A DNA stretch of 64,000 nucleotides from Yoonia tamlensis. GTDB taxonomy: Bacteria > Pseudomonadota > Alphaproteobacteria > Rhodobacterales > Rhodobacteraceae. Below the pieces are notes generated by a model. That model saw nothing but the letters and a program-made list of their open reading frames with translations. It did not search any database and was not told the DNA's origin. Within the stretch, counting starts at the first letter, position 1, and each line of letters begins with the position of its first letter. The stretch lies in the NCBI RefSeq assembly GCF_900115105.1, contig NZ_FOYP01000002.1, positions 372,001-436,000 on the forward strand, in the 5' to 3' direction. This document shows, one piece after another, positions 1 to 9,675 of this stretch. A program made the translations under genes and the position numbers.

Positions 1-17
1 CCAACTGGGAGACTAAA

Positions 18-1235
18 ATGACTACTGTAATCAAAAAAGGCCTGTTCGGTGCCCTGCTTGCCGGGACAACCGCGCTGCCAGCGCTCGCACAGGATATCAG
101 CTGGATCTACTGCGGCGATTCTGTTGACCCTGTTCACGAACAAGCAATCGTTGATTGGGAAGCCGCCAACGAAGGCTGGACCGTCACAATCGAAAACGTT
201 GGCTGGGCACAGTGCCAGGACAAAGCAACAACACTTGCTGTTGCAGGTAGCCCTGTTGCTATGGCTTACGTTGGGTCACGCACGCTCAAGGAATTTGCGC
301 TGAACGAACTGATCGTTCCTGTGCCAATGACCGCCGAAGAGCAGGCGCTGTACTACCCGCATATCGTTGATACTGTGACTTTCGAAGGTACACAGTGGGG
401 CGTTCCAATCGCGTTCTCGACTAAGGCGCTGTACTGGAACAAGGACATCTTTGAAGCGGCCGGTCTTGATCCGGAAACACCGCCAACAACATGGGAAGAA
501 GAAATCGCATTTGCGCGCCAGATCACCGAAAACACCGATTTTGCGGGTTACGGTCTGTCGGCAAAGACATTCGACAACACCATGCACCAGTTCCTGCACT
601 GGGTTTACACAAACAACGGCCAAATCATCGATGCTGATGGCAACATTACCATGGACAGCCCAGAAGTTCTTGCTGCTTTGCAAGCCTATCAGGACATCAC
701 GCCTTATTCTGTCGTAGGTGCAACCGCTTACGAGCAAAACGAAATGCGCGCGATCTTCCTTGATGGTCAGGTTGGCATGTTGCAAGCATCTGTTGGCGCA
801 GCGATGTTGCTGCCAGATACCGGCATCAACTGGGGTGTTGCTACATTGCCCGTTGGTCCAGCGGCAAGCGGTCCAGGCACATTGTTGATCACCGATTCAC
901 TGGCGATCTTTGATGGTTCTGGCGTTGAAGAAAAAGCGATTGAATTCGCGAAATACGTCACATCGCCTGAAATCCAGCTGAGCTACGAAATGTCACCGAC
1001 ATCCGGCCTGACACCGCTGCGCCCATCCGCCGCTGTTGATGCGCTGGTTGCTGAAAAACCATTCTGGGCACCTTACATTGAAGGTATCGCCTACGGTGGT
1101 CCAGAGCCGCTGTTCACCGACTACAAAGGTTTCCAGAACGTGATGATCGAAATGGTACAGGCTGTTGTAACCGGCGAAGCTGAACCAGCAGAAGCCCTGT
1201 CATCAGCAGCTGTAGAGCTTGAAGAGTACAAATAA
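18..1235 (+). CDS. Sugar ABC transporter periplasmic substrate-binding protein
   Basis: 405 aa, family 1 solute-binding protein (MalE/UgpB type) that would capture a sugar or sugar derivative in the periplasm. Residues 1-25 form a signal peptide (two Lys, hydrophobic stretch, Ala-rich end ALPALAQ). The mature part has the usual fold signatures, such as a PIAFSTKALYWNKDIF-like segment near residues 130-147 and an aromatic-rich C-terminus. Two Cys lie early in the mature protein (IYCGD, WAQCQ). The ATG at 18 follows GGGAGA at the very start of the window. It is followed by a GC-rich hairpin and then the ATPase gene, so the permease genes are probably upstream of the window. The substrate cannot be told from sequence. 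Confidence 0.9.
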   Translation: MTTVIKKGLFGALLAGTTALPALAQDISWIYCGDSVDPVHEQAIVDWEAANEGWTVTIENVGWAQCQDKATTLAVAGSPVAMAYVGSRTLKEFALNELIVPVPMTAEEQALYYPHIVDTVTFEGTQWGVPIAFSTKALYWNKDIFEAAGLDPETPPTTWEEEIAFARQITENTDFAGYGLSAKTFDNTMHQFLHWVYTNNGQIIDADGNITMDSPEVLAALQAYQDITPYSVVGATAYEQNEMRAIFLDGQVGMLQASVGAAMLLPDTGINWGVATLPVGPAASGPGTLLITDSLAIFDGSGVEEKAIEFAKYVTSPEIQLSYEMSPTSGLTPLRPSAAVDALVAEKPFWAPYIEGIAYGGPEPLFTDYKGFQNVMIEMVQAVVTGEAEPAEALSSAAVELEEYK

Positions 1236-1252
1236 ACGTCCTCCCGGCGTGA

Positions 1253-1281
1253 CCCAGCCGCCCGTTTACAGGGCGGCTGGG
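1253..1281 (+). promoter_or_regulatory. Intercistronic GC-rich hairpin after the binding-protein gene
   Basis: A perfect 11-bp inverted repeat (CCCAGCCGCCC / GGGCGGCTGGG) with a 7-nt loop lies 18 nt after the stop codon. No T-run follows, so it is more likely an mRNA-stabilising or partial-termination element that keeps binding-protein levels above ATPase levels than a full terminator. Confidence 0.6.
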
Positions 1282-1335
1282 CCAAACCAGTTCAAACCGT
1301 GAGACGATTAAACATTAAACCCGAGGAGAAGCCAT

Positions 1336-2478
1336 TTGGGCCAGCTATCCCTTAAAAACGTCGTAAAGACCTTTGGTGATTTCGAAGTCGTCAAACGCAT
1401 TTCACTGGACGTGCAAGAAGGCGAGTTCGTCGTATTCGTCGGCCCGTCTGGCTGTGGTAAATCCACGCTTTTGCGGATGATCGCGGGTTTGGAACATACA
1501 ACTGCGGGCGATATTCTGATCGACGGCAACCGTGTGAACGATCTGCCGCCCGTCAAACGTGGTATTGCGATGGTGTTCCAATCCTACGCGCTTTACCCGC
1601 ACATGTCGGTCTATGAAAACATCGCGTTCCCCTTGCGGGTCGAGCGCGCCCCCGAAAAAGAAATCCGCGAAAAGGTCGAAGCTGCCGCCGCGATCCTGCA
1701 TTTGGACAGCCGTTTGGACCAAAAACCTGGCAATCTGTCGGGTGGTCAGCGCCAGCGGGTTGCAATTGGCCGCGCAATTGTACGCCAGCCAGAAATTTTC
1801 CTCTTTGACGAGCCGCTTTCGAACCTAGATGCCGCCCTGCGCGCGGATATGCGGATCGAATTGACGCGCCTGCACAAACAGCTCAGCACCACGATGATCT
1901 ATGTGACCCATGATCAGGTCGAGGCCATGACAATGGCGGACCGTATCGTTGTGCTGCATGACGGTCATATCGCGCAGGTCGGTGCGCCGCTTGCGCTTTA
2001 CCACAAGCCCGAAAACACATTTGTCGCCGGATTTATCGGAAACCCGCGGATGAATTTCCTGCCCGTAACTGTTCAATCCGCCTCGGACGAGGGGATCACT
2101 GTTGAATTTCAGGGGCAAAGCCTGACAGTCGCGGTGGATGTGCCCGCTGACCGGCGCGCCGCGCTGGCCGGTACGCAGGTATCGCTTGGCATTCGACCCG
2201 AACATATTTCATTGGGCGCGGGCAACGCCGTGATCAAAATCACCCCGACGGTCGTTGAACATCTTGGCCAGCAGACAATCGGCTATGCAAAACTGCCCGA
2301 TCTTGAAGACAACTTTTGCTTCGTCCTGCCCGGCACGCAGATGATCATGGATGATCAATCGGTCAATGTGTCATTCGCAACCAGCGACTGCCATATCTTT
2401 GATTCCGATGGTCAAGCATTCGAGCGTCAAATCGACCTTTCGGCGATGACTGTCCCCGCGCCGGTCCTTTCCGAATAA
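1336..2478 (+). CDS. ABC transporter ATP-binding protein, MalK/UgpC type
   Basis: 380 aa cytoplasmic ATPase of a carbohydrate importer. Walker [10 protein letters not shown] is near residue 37, Q-loop [12 protein letters not shown] follows, the signature [14 protein letters not shown] is near 136, Walker [13 protein letters not shown] and the switch His in YVTHDQ are all present, and a C-terminal TOBE-like regulatory domain makes up the last ~140 residues. The start is TTG at 1336, chosen because GAGGAGA lies about 7 nt upstream and the protein then begins in register with homologues ([13 protein letters not shown]). It pairs with the binding protein at 18-1235; no permease is present between them, which is a slightly unusual order. 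Confidence 0.92.
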   Translation: MGQLSLKNVVKTFGDFEVVKRISLDVQEGEFVVFVGPSGCGKSTLLRMIAGLEHTTAGDILIDGNRVNDLPPVKRGIAMVFQSYALYPHMSVYENIAFPLRVERAPEKEIREKVEAAAAILHLDSRLDQKPGNLSGGQRQRVAIGRAIVRQPEIFLFDEPLSNLDAALRADMRIELTRLHKQLSTTMIYVTHDQVEAMTMADRIVVLHDGHIAQVGAPLALYHKPENTFVAGFIGNPRMNFLPVTVQSASDEGITVEFQGQSLTVAVDVPADRRAALAGTQVSLGIRPEHISLGAGNAVIKITPTVVEHLGQQTIGYAKLPDLEDNFCFVLPGTQMIMDDQSVNVSFATSDCHIFDSDGQAFERQIDLSAMTVPAPVLSE

Positions 2479-2485
2479 CGAATTG

Positions 2486-2507
2486 GTGCCGCCGCGCAAG
2501 GCGGCAC
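2486..2507 (+). terminator. Hairpin after the ATPase gene
   Basis: GTGCCGCC / GGCGGCAC with a 6-nt loop begins 8 nt after the stop codon of the ATPase gene. It is followed by TTGCAG rather than a T-run, so termination strength is uncertain. Confidence 0.4.
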
Positions 2508-2536
2508 TTGCAGACTCGGGCAACTGGGCGTATATG
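2508..2536 (+). promoter_or_regulatory. Sigma-70-type promoter of the rimP-nusA-infB operon
   Basis: TTGCAG (2508-2513), a spacer of exactly 17 nt, then TATATG (2531-2536). Start of transcription would be near 2542, giving a leader of about 90 nt before rimP that contains the hairpin-plus-T-run at 2592-2615. Confidence 0.5.
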
Positions 2537-2591
2537 GACGCTAATAGCGGCGCCTTGGCTTCCAAACCCAACGGTTCCACCGGGAAATATC

Positions 2592-2615
2592 AACGGGCCG
2601 CGCGCCCGTTTTTTT
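2592..2615 (+). terminator. Intrinsic terminator in the rimP leader, candidate attenuator
   Basis: AACGGGC / GCCCGTT with a 5-nt loop, running into seven T residues (2609-2615), 15 nt before the rimP ATG. It lies downstream of the proposed promoter at 2508-2536, so it would act inside the leader. Alternatively it only ends transcription from the upstream ABC gene. Confidence 0.65.
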
Positions 2616-2630
2616 GTGCTTGAGAGAGAT

Positions 2631-3206
2631 ATGAACGACCTGATCGCCAAAGCGGCCATTGACCGCCGTATCGCTGGAATTATCACCCCCGTTGTCGAGG
2701 ACATGGGGTTCGAAGTCGTGCGCGTGCGTCTGATGACAGGCAAGGAAAGCATCCTGCAAGTCATGGTGCAAAAACCGGACGGCACGATGGAAGTTGACGA
2801 TTGCGGGCATGTGTCCACGGCGCTTAGCGCGATTCTGGATGTCGAGGACCCGATTGTTGACGTTTATAACCTTGAGGTTTCCAGCCCGGGCATTGACCGC
2901 CCGCTGACACGGCTCAAAGACTTTGATCAATGGGAAGGCTTTGAAGCCAAGATCGAAACTGACGAATTGATCGACGGTCGCCGCCGCTTTAAGGGCGCGC
3001 TGGCCGGGACCGAAGGTGACGAGATTTTGATCACGATCCCCGAAGGCACGATCGGTCTGAAATTTGAATGGCTGTCAGACGCCAAACTGGTGCTGACAGA
3101 TGAATTGATCCGCGATGTTTTGCGCGGTCGCAAGGATGCGGGCCAAATTGACGAGGCCCAATTTGACGAGATTGAAACCATAATTGATGGTGAGGAGAAC
3201 ACCTGA
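2631..3206 (+). CDS. rimP: Ribosome maturation factor RimP
   Basis: 191 aa. RimP assists maturation of the 30S ribosomal subunit. The N-terminal domain carries [12 protein letters not shown] and the conserved segment [12 protein letters not shown] near residue 84; the C-terminal part is the SH3-like domain. The ATG at 2631 was chosen over an upstream in-frame start at 2508 because homologues begin here, the extension runs through the terminator hairpin, and GAGAGA precedes this ATG. It overlaps nusA by one base (TGATG), the classic rimP-nusA arrangement. Confidence 0.95.
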   Translation: MNDLIAKAAIDRRIAGIITPVVEDMGFEVVRVRLMTGKESILQVMVQKPDGTMEVDDCGHVSTALSAILDVEDPIVDVYNLEVSSPGIDRPLTRLKDFDQWEGFEAKIETDELIDGRRRFKGALAGTEGDEILITIPEGTIGLKFEWLSDAKLVLTDELIRDVLRGRKDAGQIDEAQFDEIETIIDGEENT

Positions 3207-4816
3207 TGGCATATACTTCCGCGAACCAGCTGGAGCTTTTGCAAACGGCCGAAGCCGTCGCACGTGAAAAAAATATCGACGCTGGTCTGGTTGTCGAAGC
3301 GATGGAAGAATCGCTCGCGCGGGCTGCAAAGTCCCGCTACGGCGCTGAAATGGATATTCGCGTGGATATCGACCGCAAGACCGGCAAGGCCACGTTTACC
3401 CGCGTGCGCACGGTTGTGGAAGAAGAAGAGCTTGAGAACTATCAGGCCGAATTCACCGTCGAACAAGCCCGCGAATACATGGAAAACCCCGAAGTGGGTC
3501 AGCAGTTCATCGAAGAAGTGCCCCCTGTTGAACTGGGCCGGATTGCTGCGCAATCTGCGAAACAGGTGATCTTGCAAAAAGTCCGCGAAGCCGAGCGTGA
3601 CAAGCAATACGAAGAATTCAAAGACCGCGCAGGCACCATCATCAACGCGCTGGTCAAACGCGAAGAATATGGCAACGTTATTGTTGATGTCGGTTCAGGT
3701 GAGGCCGTTCTGCGCCGCAATGAAAAGATCGGCCGCGAGGCATACCGCCCCAACGACCGTATCCGTTGCTACATCAAAGAAGTCCGTCGCGAGCAGCGCG
3801 GCCCGCAGATTTTCCTGTCGCGCACAGCGCCGGAATTCATGGCCGAACTGTTCAAAATGGAAGTGCCTGAAATCTACGAAGGTGTCATCGAGATCAAAGC
3901 TGTTGCCCGTGATCCTGGATCGCGCGCGAAAATCGCTGTGATTTCTTATGACAACTCGATTGATCCTGTGGGTGCTTGCGTTGGTATGCGCGGCAGCCGT
4001 GTGCAGGCTGTTGTGAACGAACTGCAAGGCGAAAAAATCGATATCATTCCTTGGAATGAAGACATGCCGACGTTCCTTGTGAACGCGCTTCAGCCTGCTG
4101 AAGTGTCCAAAGTTGTTCTGGACGAAGAAGCCGGCAAAATCGAGGTTGTTGTTCCAGATGAGCAGCTGTCGCTGGCAATTGGCCGCCGCGGCCAGAACGT
4201 GCGCCTTGCGTCACAGCTGACCGGTCTCGACATCGACATTCTGACCGAAGAAGAAGAGAGCAAGCGCCGTCAGGCCGAGTTTGAGCTACGCACGAAGTTG
4301 TTCATGGATACACTTGATCTGGACGAATTCTTTGCCCAGCTTCTGGTTTCCGAAGGCTTCACCAGCCTTGAAGAAGTCGCCTATGTCGAGGTGGACGAGT
4401 TGACAGTGATCGAAGGCGTTGACGAAGACACCGCCGGCGAATTGCAAGCCCGTGCCCGCGATTATCTGGAAGCCAAAGCCAAAAAGGCGATGGACGCAGC
4501 CCGCGCGCTGGGCGTCGAAGACAGCCTCGCGAACTTTGAAGGTCTGACACCGGATATGCTTGAGGCATTGGGCAAAGACGGTGTGAAAACGCTGGAAGAC
4601 TTTGCAACCTGCGCAGATTGGGAACTGGCCGGCGGCTGGACGATCGTGAACGGCGAACGCGTCAAGGATGACGGTGTGTTGGAACCGTTTGATGTGTCTT
4701 TGGAAGAAGCACAAAACATGGTCATGACAGCGCGCGTCATGTTGGGCTGGGTTGATCCGGCTGAACTGGAAACCGCTGAAGAAGACGATGAATTGACAGA
4801 GGAAGAAGAGGCCTAA
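3206..4816 (+). CDS. nusA: Transcription termination/antitermination factor NusA
   Basis: 536 aa RNA-polymerase-associated factor controlling pausing, termination and antitermination. Order of domains: N-terminal polymerase-binding domain (about 1-125), S1 domain (about 130-200, [17 protein letters not shown]), KH1 and KH2 (about 225-345, including [19 protein letters not shown] and [16 protein letters not shown]), then two acidic helix-hairpin-helix repeats and a very acidic tail ([12 protein letters not shown]). The ATG overlaps the rimP stop by one base, indicating translational coupling. NusA generally strengthens intrinsic termination, so it could act on the leader terminator of its own operon. 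Confidence 0.97.
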   Translation: MAYTSANQLELLQTAEAVAREKNIDAGLVVEAMEESLARAAKSRYGAEMDIRVDIDRKTGKATFTRVRTVVEEEELENYQAEFTVEQAREYMENPEVGQQFIEEVPPVELGRIAAQSAKQVILQKVREAERDKQYEEFKDRAGTIINALVKREEYGNVIVDVGSGEAVLRRNEKIGREAYRPNDRIRCYIKEVRREQRGPQIFLSRTAPEFMAELFKMEVPEIYEGVIEIKAVARDPGSRAKIAVISYDNSIDPVGACVGMRGSRVQAVVNELQGEKIDIIPWNEDMPTFLVNALQPAEVSKVVLDEEAGKIEVVVPDEQLSLAIGRRGQNVRLASQLTGLDIDILTEEEESKRRQAEFELRTKLFMDTLDLDEFFAQLLVSEGFTSLEEVAYVEVDELTVIEGVDEDTAGELQARARDYLEAKAKKAMDAARALGVEDSLANFEGLTPDMLEALGKDGVKTLEDFATCADWELAGGWTIVNGERVKDDGVLEPFDVSLEEAQNMVMTARVMLGWVDPAELETAEEDDELTEEEEA

Positions 4817-4829
4817 GTCAGGCCTTTTT
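4809..4829 (+). terminator. Weak hairpin/T-run at the nusA stop codon
   Basis: AAGAGGCC (4807-4814) can pair with GGCCTTTT (4821-4828) around the nusA stop, and five Ts follow the stem. Short with one G-U pair; possibly a partial internal terminator between nusA and the next operon gene. Confidence 0.3.
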
Positions 4830-4842
4830 GAAGGGATAGATC

Positions 4843-5478
4843 ATGGCGCGTGGCGGCCACAACAAAGCAAACGACGAAGCGGCGACACGTAAGTGCATCG
4901 TTACCGGCGAAGCGCAGCCAAAGGCTGGGCTGGTGCGGTTTGTTGTGGGGCCGGACAATATGGTCTACCCCGATGTATTGGGTAAATTGCCCGGACGCGG
5001 CATGTATGTTTCGTCAACGCGCGAAGCATTAGATGCAGCGACAAAGGGGCATTTTTCCCGTTCAGCCAAACAGGCGGTGACCGTTCCCGATGGTCTGGCC
5101 GACGAGGTTGAACGCCAGATTGCCCGCCACGCGGTGGATATGATCGCGATGGCGCGCAAAGCGGGCCGTGCGGTCTGCGGATTTGAAAAGGTTAAGGGGT
5201 GGCTCGCCGGTGGCGAGCGGGTCCGCGTCTTGGTTCAGGCCTCTGATGGGTCCGAACGTGGCAAGACGAAATTATGGACGCCCGAAGGTGCCCGCTATTT
5301 TGGTTGTTTCACAGCCGAAGAATTGGGTTTGGCTTTTGGGCGGCAAAGTGTGATACATGGCGCGCTTGCGACTGGCGGACTCAGCAATCGTGTTGTAGAG
5401 GAAGCCACAAGGCTACGTGGCTTACGCGAAGTGGACGGTGGCGATACGGCCACCGGGAAGGATAAAGAAGCTAAATGA
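4843..5478 (+). CDS. YlxR-type RNA-binding protein fused to an L7Ae-like domain
   Basis: 211 aa. Residues about 1-85 are a YlxR (DUF448) domain with RKCIVTGE and the conserved GRGMYV motif; residues about 95-195 resemble the L7Ae/YlxQ RNA-binding fold ([19 protein letters not shown]). In Firmicutes ylxR and ylxQ are two separate genes between nusA and infB; here one reading frame covers both, a fusion also known in alphaproteobacteria. YlxR has been linked to RNase P modulation in Bacillus; its role here is not shown by sequence. The gene sits between nusA and infB, and its stop overlaps the infB start (ATGA). Confidence 0.88.
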   Translation: MARGGHNKANDEAATRKCIVTGEAQPKAGLVRFVVGPDNMVYPDVLGKLPGRGMYVSSTREALDAATKGHFSRSAKQAVTVPDGLADEVERQIARHAVDMIAMARKAGRAVCGFEKVKGWLAGGERVRVLVQASDGSERGKTKLWTPEGARYFGCFTAEELGLAFGRQSVIHGALATGGLSNRVVEEATRLRGLREVDGGDTATGKDKEAK

Positions 5479-7970
5479 GCGATAACGACGGTAAAAAGAC
5501 ACTCGGTCTCGGTGGTTCGCGTCCAAGCAACGTGAAGCAAAGTTTTAGCCATGGGCGGACCAAGAACGTCGTGGTGGAAACCAAACGCAAACGCGTTGTG
5601 GTGCCCAAGCCGGGTGCGGCCAAACCAACTGGTGGCGCAGGCCCAATTATTGGTGGTGACCCATCAAAACGTCCCGCAGGGATTTCGGATGTCGAACTCG
5701 AACGCCGGATGAAGGCGCTTGCGATGGCGAAAGCCCGCGAAGCCGAAGAACAGGCAAAGCGCGAAGCCGAAGAAAAAGAACGCGCAGCCGAACGCGAGGC
5801 GCGCCGCGCCGAGATCGAAGCCAAAGAAGCCGAAGACCGCGAACGCGAAGAACGCGCCAAGGCCAAAGCCGAAGAAGAAGAGCGCAAGCGCGCCGCCGAA
5901 GCAAAAGCCAAGGCAAAAGCAAGCGCGCCTGCTGCGGCACCTGATGCCGCCTCTGTTCCGGGTGAAACAGCTGTTTCGCGCCCGACGTCGGCGCCCCGCA
6001 AGACCGATCGCGACGACCAAAGCCGCGACAAGGGTGGCAAAGCAAAACCTGGCCGCGGCGATTCAGACGGACGCCGTTCAGGCAAGCTGACATTGAACGA
6101 TGCGATGGCTGGCCGTGAAGGTGGCCGCCAGCGGTCAATGGCGGCAATGAAACGCAAGCAAGATCGCGCCCGCGCCAAAGCAATGGGTGGTTCGGTCGAG
6201 CGTGAAAAAGTGTTCCGCGAAGTGGCATTGCCCGAAGCGATCACCGTATCCGAGCTTGCAATCCGGATGTCCGAACGGGTGGCAGATGTGGTTAAGGCCT
6301 TGATGACAAACGGCATCATGGCGACACAAAACCAGACAATCGACGCCGATACCGCCGAACTGATCATCGAAGAATTCGGCCATACCGTTGTGCGCGTTTC
6401 TGACGCTGACGTCGAAGATGTGATCACCAAGATCGAAGATGACCCGAAAGACCTGAAACCACGCCCGCCGATCATCACGATCATGGGCCACGTTGACCAC
6501 GGGAAAACATCGCTTTTGGATGCAATCCGGAATGCCAAAGTCGTCGCTGGCGAAGCTGGCGGGATCACACAGCATATCGGCGCCTATCAGGTGACAACCG
6601 ACAGCGGTGCGGTTCTGTCGTTCCTTGATACACCAGGCCACGCGGCGTTTACGTCGATGCGGTCACGCGGTGCGCAAGTGACGGATATTGTTGTGCTTGT
6701 TGTTGCAGCCGATGATGCGGTCATGCCGCAAACTATCGAGGCGATCAACCACGCCAAGGCCGCCAAAGTTCCAATGATCGTTGCGATCAACAAGATCGAC
6801 AAGCCTTCTGCAAACCCTGACAAAGTGCGCACAGATTTGCTGCAGCACGAGGTTATCGTCGAAAAAATGTCGGGCGATGTGCAAGACGTTGAAGTGTCTG
6901 CGATGACGGGCCAAGGGCTTGACGCGCTTCTCGAGGCGATTGCGCTGCAAGCGGAAATTCTGGAACTGAAAGCCAACCCTGACCGGCTTGCCGAAGGTGC
7001 GGTGATCGAAGCGCAGCTTGATGTTGGCCGTGGACCGGTTGCAACTGTCTTGATCCAAAACGGGACATTGCGTCAGGGCGATATCTTTGTTGTCGGCGAG
7101 CAATACGGGAAAGTCCGTGCGCTGATCAACGACAAAGGCGAACGCGTCACCGAGGCGGGGCCTGCAGTTCCGGTCGAGGTTCTGGGCCTGAACGGTACAC
7201 CCGAAGCCGGTGACGTGCTGAACGTTGTTGAAACAGATGCGCAAGCCCGTGAAATCGCAGAATACCGCGAAAAAGCTGCCAAAGAAAAACGTGCTGCTGC
7301 GGGTGCCGCGACAACGCTTGAACAGTTGATGGCAAACGCCAAGCAAAATGAAAACGTCAGCGAATTGCCCGTGGTCGTAAAGGCCGATGTGCAAGGCTCT
7401 GCCGAAGCAATCGTTCAGGCGATGGAAAAAATCGGCAACGAAGAAGTCCGCGTGCGCGTGCTGCATTCCGGTGTTGGCGCGATTACCGAGACAGACATCG
7501 GACTGGCCGAAGCGTCCGGCGCACCTGTGTTTGGCTTTAACGTGCGTGCCAATGCGTCCGCACGGAATACTGCGAACCAAAAAGGCGTCGAAATCCGTTA
7601 TTATTCAGTGATCTACGATCTTGTGGATGACGTGAAAAAAGCGGCCTCTGGTCTGCTGTCTGCTGAAATTCGCGAGAAATTCATCGGTTACGCGAGCATC
7701 AAAGAGGTCTTTAAGGTCTCGAACGTTGGTAAGGTCGCGGGTTGTATCGTCACCGAAGGGGTCGCGCGTCGCTCTGCGGGTGTGCGCCTGCTGCGTGATA
7801 ACGTGGTGATCCACGAAGGGACGCTGAAAACCCTCAAGCGCTTTAAGGACGAAGTCGCAGAAGTGCAATCCGGGCAGGAATGCGGGATGGCGTTTGAAAA
7901 TTACGATGATATCCGTCCAGGTGATGTGATCGAGATTTTCGAGCGCGAAGAAGTCGAACGCAACCTGTAA
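5475..7970 (+). CDS. infB: Translation initiation factor IF-2
   Basis: 831 aa GTPase that delivers initiator tRNA to the 30S subunit. Residues about 75-150 form a highly charged Ala/Lys/Glu coiled-coil-like region typical of alphaproteobacterial IF-2, followed by the IF2_N domain (about 255-305). GTPase motifs: G1 GHVDHGKT at 338-345, G3 DTPGH at 385-389, G4 NKID at 439-442. Domains II-IV follow to the C-terminus ([14 protein letters not shown]). It starts at ATG 5475, overlapping the upstream gene by four bases, and is followed by a strong terminator. Confidence 0.97.
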   Translation: MSDNDGKKTLGLGGSRPSNVKQSFSHGRTKNVVVETKRKRVVVPKPGAAKPTGGAGPIIGGDPSKRPAGISDVELERRMKALAMAKAREAEEQAKREAEEKERAAEREARRAEIEAKEAEDREREERAKAKAEEEERKRAAEAKAKAKASAPAAAPDAASVPGETAVSRPTSAPRKTDRDDQSRDKGGKAKPGRGDSDGRRSGKLTLNDAMAGREGGRQRSMAAMKRKQDRARAKAMGGSVEREKVFREVALPEAITVSELAIRMSERVADVVKALMTNGIMATQNQTIDADTAELIIEEFGHTVVRVSDADVEDVITKIEDDPKDLKPRPPIITIMGHVDHGKTSLLDAIRNAKVVAGEAGGITQHIGAYQVTTDSGAVLSFLDTPGHAAFTSMRSRGAQVTDIVVLVVAADDAVMPQTIEAINHAKAAKVPMIVAINKIDKPSANPDKVRTDLLQHEVIVEKMSGDVQDVEVSAMTGQGLDALLEAIALQAEILELKANPDRLAEGAVIEAQLDVGRGPVATVLIQNGTLRQGDIFVVGEQYGKVRALINDKGERVTEAGPAVPVEVLGLNGTPEAGDVLNVVETDAQAREIAEYREKAAKEKRAAAGAATTLEQLMANAKQNENVSELPVVVKADVQGSAEAIVQAMEKIGNEEVRVRVLHSGVGAITETDIGLAEASGAPVFGFNVRANASARNTANQKGVEIRYYSVIYDLVDDVKKAASGLLSAEIREKFIGYASIKEVFKVSNVGKVAGCIVTEGVARRSAGVRLLRDNVVIHEGTLKTLKRFKDEVAEVQSGQECGMAFENYDDIRPGDVIEIFEREEVERNL

Positions 7971-7991
7971 GTTACACGCAATAGTCATAGA

Positions 7992-8023
7992 AAAAAGGGC
8001 GGTCCTATCGGGCCGCCCTTTTT
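7992..8023. terminator. Bidirectional intrinsic terminator between infB and mutT
   Basis: AAAAAGGGCGG / CCGCCCTTTTT, perfect 11-bp arms with a 10-nt loop, placed between the convergent infB and mutT genes. The A-run and T-run make it usable on both strands. Confidence 0.9.
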
Positions 8024-8061
8024 CGTTTTCCGCTGCCAAATCCTCAACGAGACTTTGCGCG

Positions 8062-8460
8062 CTACAGCCAGTCGCGCAGGATCGGGATCAGGGGCACGTC
8101 GGCTGCGGGCATCGGATAATTGCGCATCTCGTTGGGGCGCACCCATTTGAGCACCTGACCTTCGCGTGCTTGCGGCGCGCCACCCCATTTACGGCAGGCG
8201 AACAGCGGCATCAGCAGGTGAAAACTATCGTAGCTGTGGCTCGCAAATGTCAGTGGCGCAAGGCATGACGCCCATGTGTCGATCCCCAGTTCCTCGTGCA
8301 ACTCGCGGATCAAAGCGGCCTCTGGGGTTTCGCCGGGTTCAACTTTGCCGCCCGGAAATTCCCAAAGCCCCGCCATTGATTTGCCTTCGGGGCGCTGCGC
8401 CAAAAGCACGCGCCCGTCACGATCGATCAACGCAACGGCCGATACCAGAATTGTTTTCAC
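8062..8460 (-). CDS. mutT: MutT-type Nudix pyrophosphohydrolase (8-oxo-dGTP diphosphatase)
   Basis: 132 aa. MutT removes oxidised dGTP from the nucleotide pool. The full Nudix box is visible, GGKVEPGETPEAALIRELHE followed by ELGI, and the N-terminal VSAVALIDRDGRVLLAQRP is typical of MutT. The start is the GTG at 8460: it overlaps the argJ stop (GTGA), matches the usual MutT length, and avoids an 18-residue extension inside argJ that lacks family similarity. Third gene of the ppiC-argJ-mutT minus-strand operon. Confidence 0.9.
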   Translation of the reverse strand: MKTILVSAVALIDRDGRVLLAQRPEGKSMAGLWEFPGGKVEPGETPEAALIRELHEELGIDTWASCLAPLTFASHSYDSFHLLMPLFACRKWGGAPQAREGQVLKWVRPNEMRNYPMPAADVPLIPILRDWL

Positions 8461-9671
8461 GACCGGTAATCCGCGTTGATATCGATATAGCCGTGGGTCA
8501 GATCGCATGTCCAAACCGTCGACGCGCCCGCCCCAAGCCCGAGATCAACAGCGATCGCCAGTTCCTGGTTTTTCATATAGGCGCTGGTGGCTTCTTCGGA
8601 ATAATCCGGTGCGCGCCACCCATTTTCGGCGACCAGAATATCACCAAACCGTATTGATAAAAGATCACGTTCTGCCGCGGCTCCGGATTTGCCAACAGCC
8701 ATGACAACACGCCCCCAATTGGCATCTTCGCCTGCGATGGCGGTTTTGACCAAGGGAGAATTCGCAATTGCCATCGCCACTTTGCGCGCGTCGCGTGCAT
8801 CGGCGGCGCCGGTCACGTCAACAGTCACAAATTTTGTGGCGCCTTCGCCGTCGCGCACAACCTGAAGCGCCAGATCAAGCATGACCGCGTGCATCGCATC
8901 CACAAAATCACTGTTGCCGGTGACATCAACCCCCGATGCGCCTGTCGCCGCAGCAACCAAACTGTCAGAGGTCGAAGTATCGCTATCCACGGTAATGCAG
9001 TTGAATGTCTTGTCATTCTCGCTGCTGATGATTTCTTGCAGATCCGCCTGGCTGATTTTGGCATCGGTAAAGATATAGACCAGCATCGTCGCCATATCAG
9101 GCGCGATCATTCCGGACCCCTTGGCGATCCCTGCGATTTTGACAGGTTTCCCGCCGACATTGATCGTCGCGGTTGCGCCTTTGGGGAAGGTATCCGTGGT
9201 CATGATCGCGCGCGCCGCGTTTTCAATGCTAGCAGCGCTTTGGTTTGCGGCCAGCTCTGCAATTTTTGCCGTGATCCGGTCATGTGGTAGTTGTTCACCG
9301 ATAACGCCGGTCGAGGCGGTGAAAACGCGTGATGGATCAAGCGACAGAGTGGCACCAACTGCGGCGCAAATTGCGGCAACGCTTTCATCGCCGTGTTTAC
9401 CGGTGAAGGCGTTTGAATTGCCGGAATTCACGATAATGGCAGCACGGCCGCTTGGGTCACTGCCCAGTTTCGCCTGACAATCCAACACGTTGGCAGAGCG
9501 GGTCGCGGACCGTGTAAACACACCCGCAATCGCAGTGCCTTCGGTCAGGCAGGCCATCATAACATCGGTCCGCCCCGCATAGCGGACGCCGGCGGCAGCC
9601 GAAGCAAAGGTAACGCCAGCAATTTCTGGCAGGTCCGGAAATTTTGCGGGGGCTAGGGGTGAAATGGTCAT
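8457..9671 (-). CDS. argJ: Bifunctional ornithine acetyltransferase / N-acetylglutamate synthase
   Basis: 404 aa enzyme of the cyclic arginine pathway that moves the acetyl group from N-acetylornithine to glutamate. It is made as a precursor that cuts itself before a conserved Thr; here the site is MATML with Thr195 as the expected nucleophile, preceded by KGSGMIAPD. The start at 9671 was chosen because homologues begin near MTISPLAP and it lies 4 bp after the upstream stop; a longer frame would run into the ppiC-like gene. The C-terminus CDLTHGYIDINADYRS is typical. The gene-end overlap with mutT suggests coupling. Confidence 0.96.
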   Translation of the reverse strand: MTISPLAPAKFPDLPEIAGVTFASAAAGVRYAGRTDVMMACLTEGTAIAGVFTRSATRSANVLDCQAKLGSDPSGRAAIIVNSGNSNAFTGKHGDESVAAICAAVGATLSLDPSRVFTASTGVIGEQLPHDRITAKIAELAANQSAASIENAARAIMTTDTFPKGATATINVGGKPVKIAGIAKGSGMIAPDMATMLVYIFTDAKISQADLQEIISSENDKTFNCITVDSDTSTSDSLVAAATGASGVDVTGNSDFVDAMHAVMLDLALQVVRDGEGATKFVTVDVTGAADARDARKVAMAIANSPLVKTAIAGEDANWGRVVMAVGKSGAAAERDLLSIRFGDILVAENGWRAPDYSEEATSAYMKNQELAIAVDLGLGAGASTVWTCDLTHGYIDINADYRS

Positions 9672-9675
9672 GTGA

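Noticed and set aside
5471..6568. 365-codon open frame antisense to infB
   Set aside because: Low-complexity Arg/Ser product mirrors the charged repeat of IF-2 on the other strand; no ribosome site and no family similarity.
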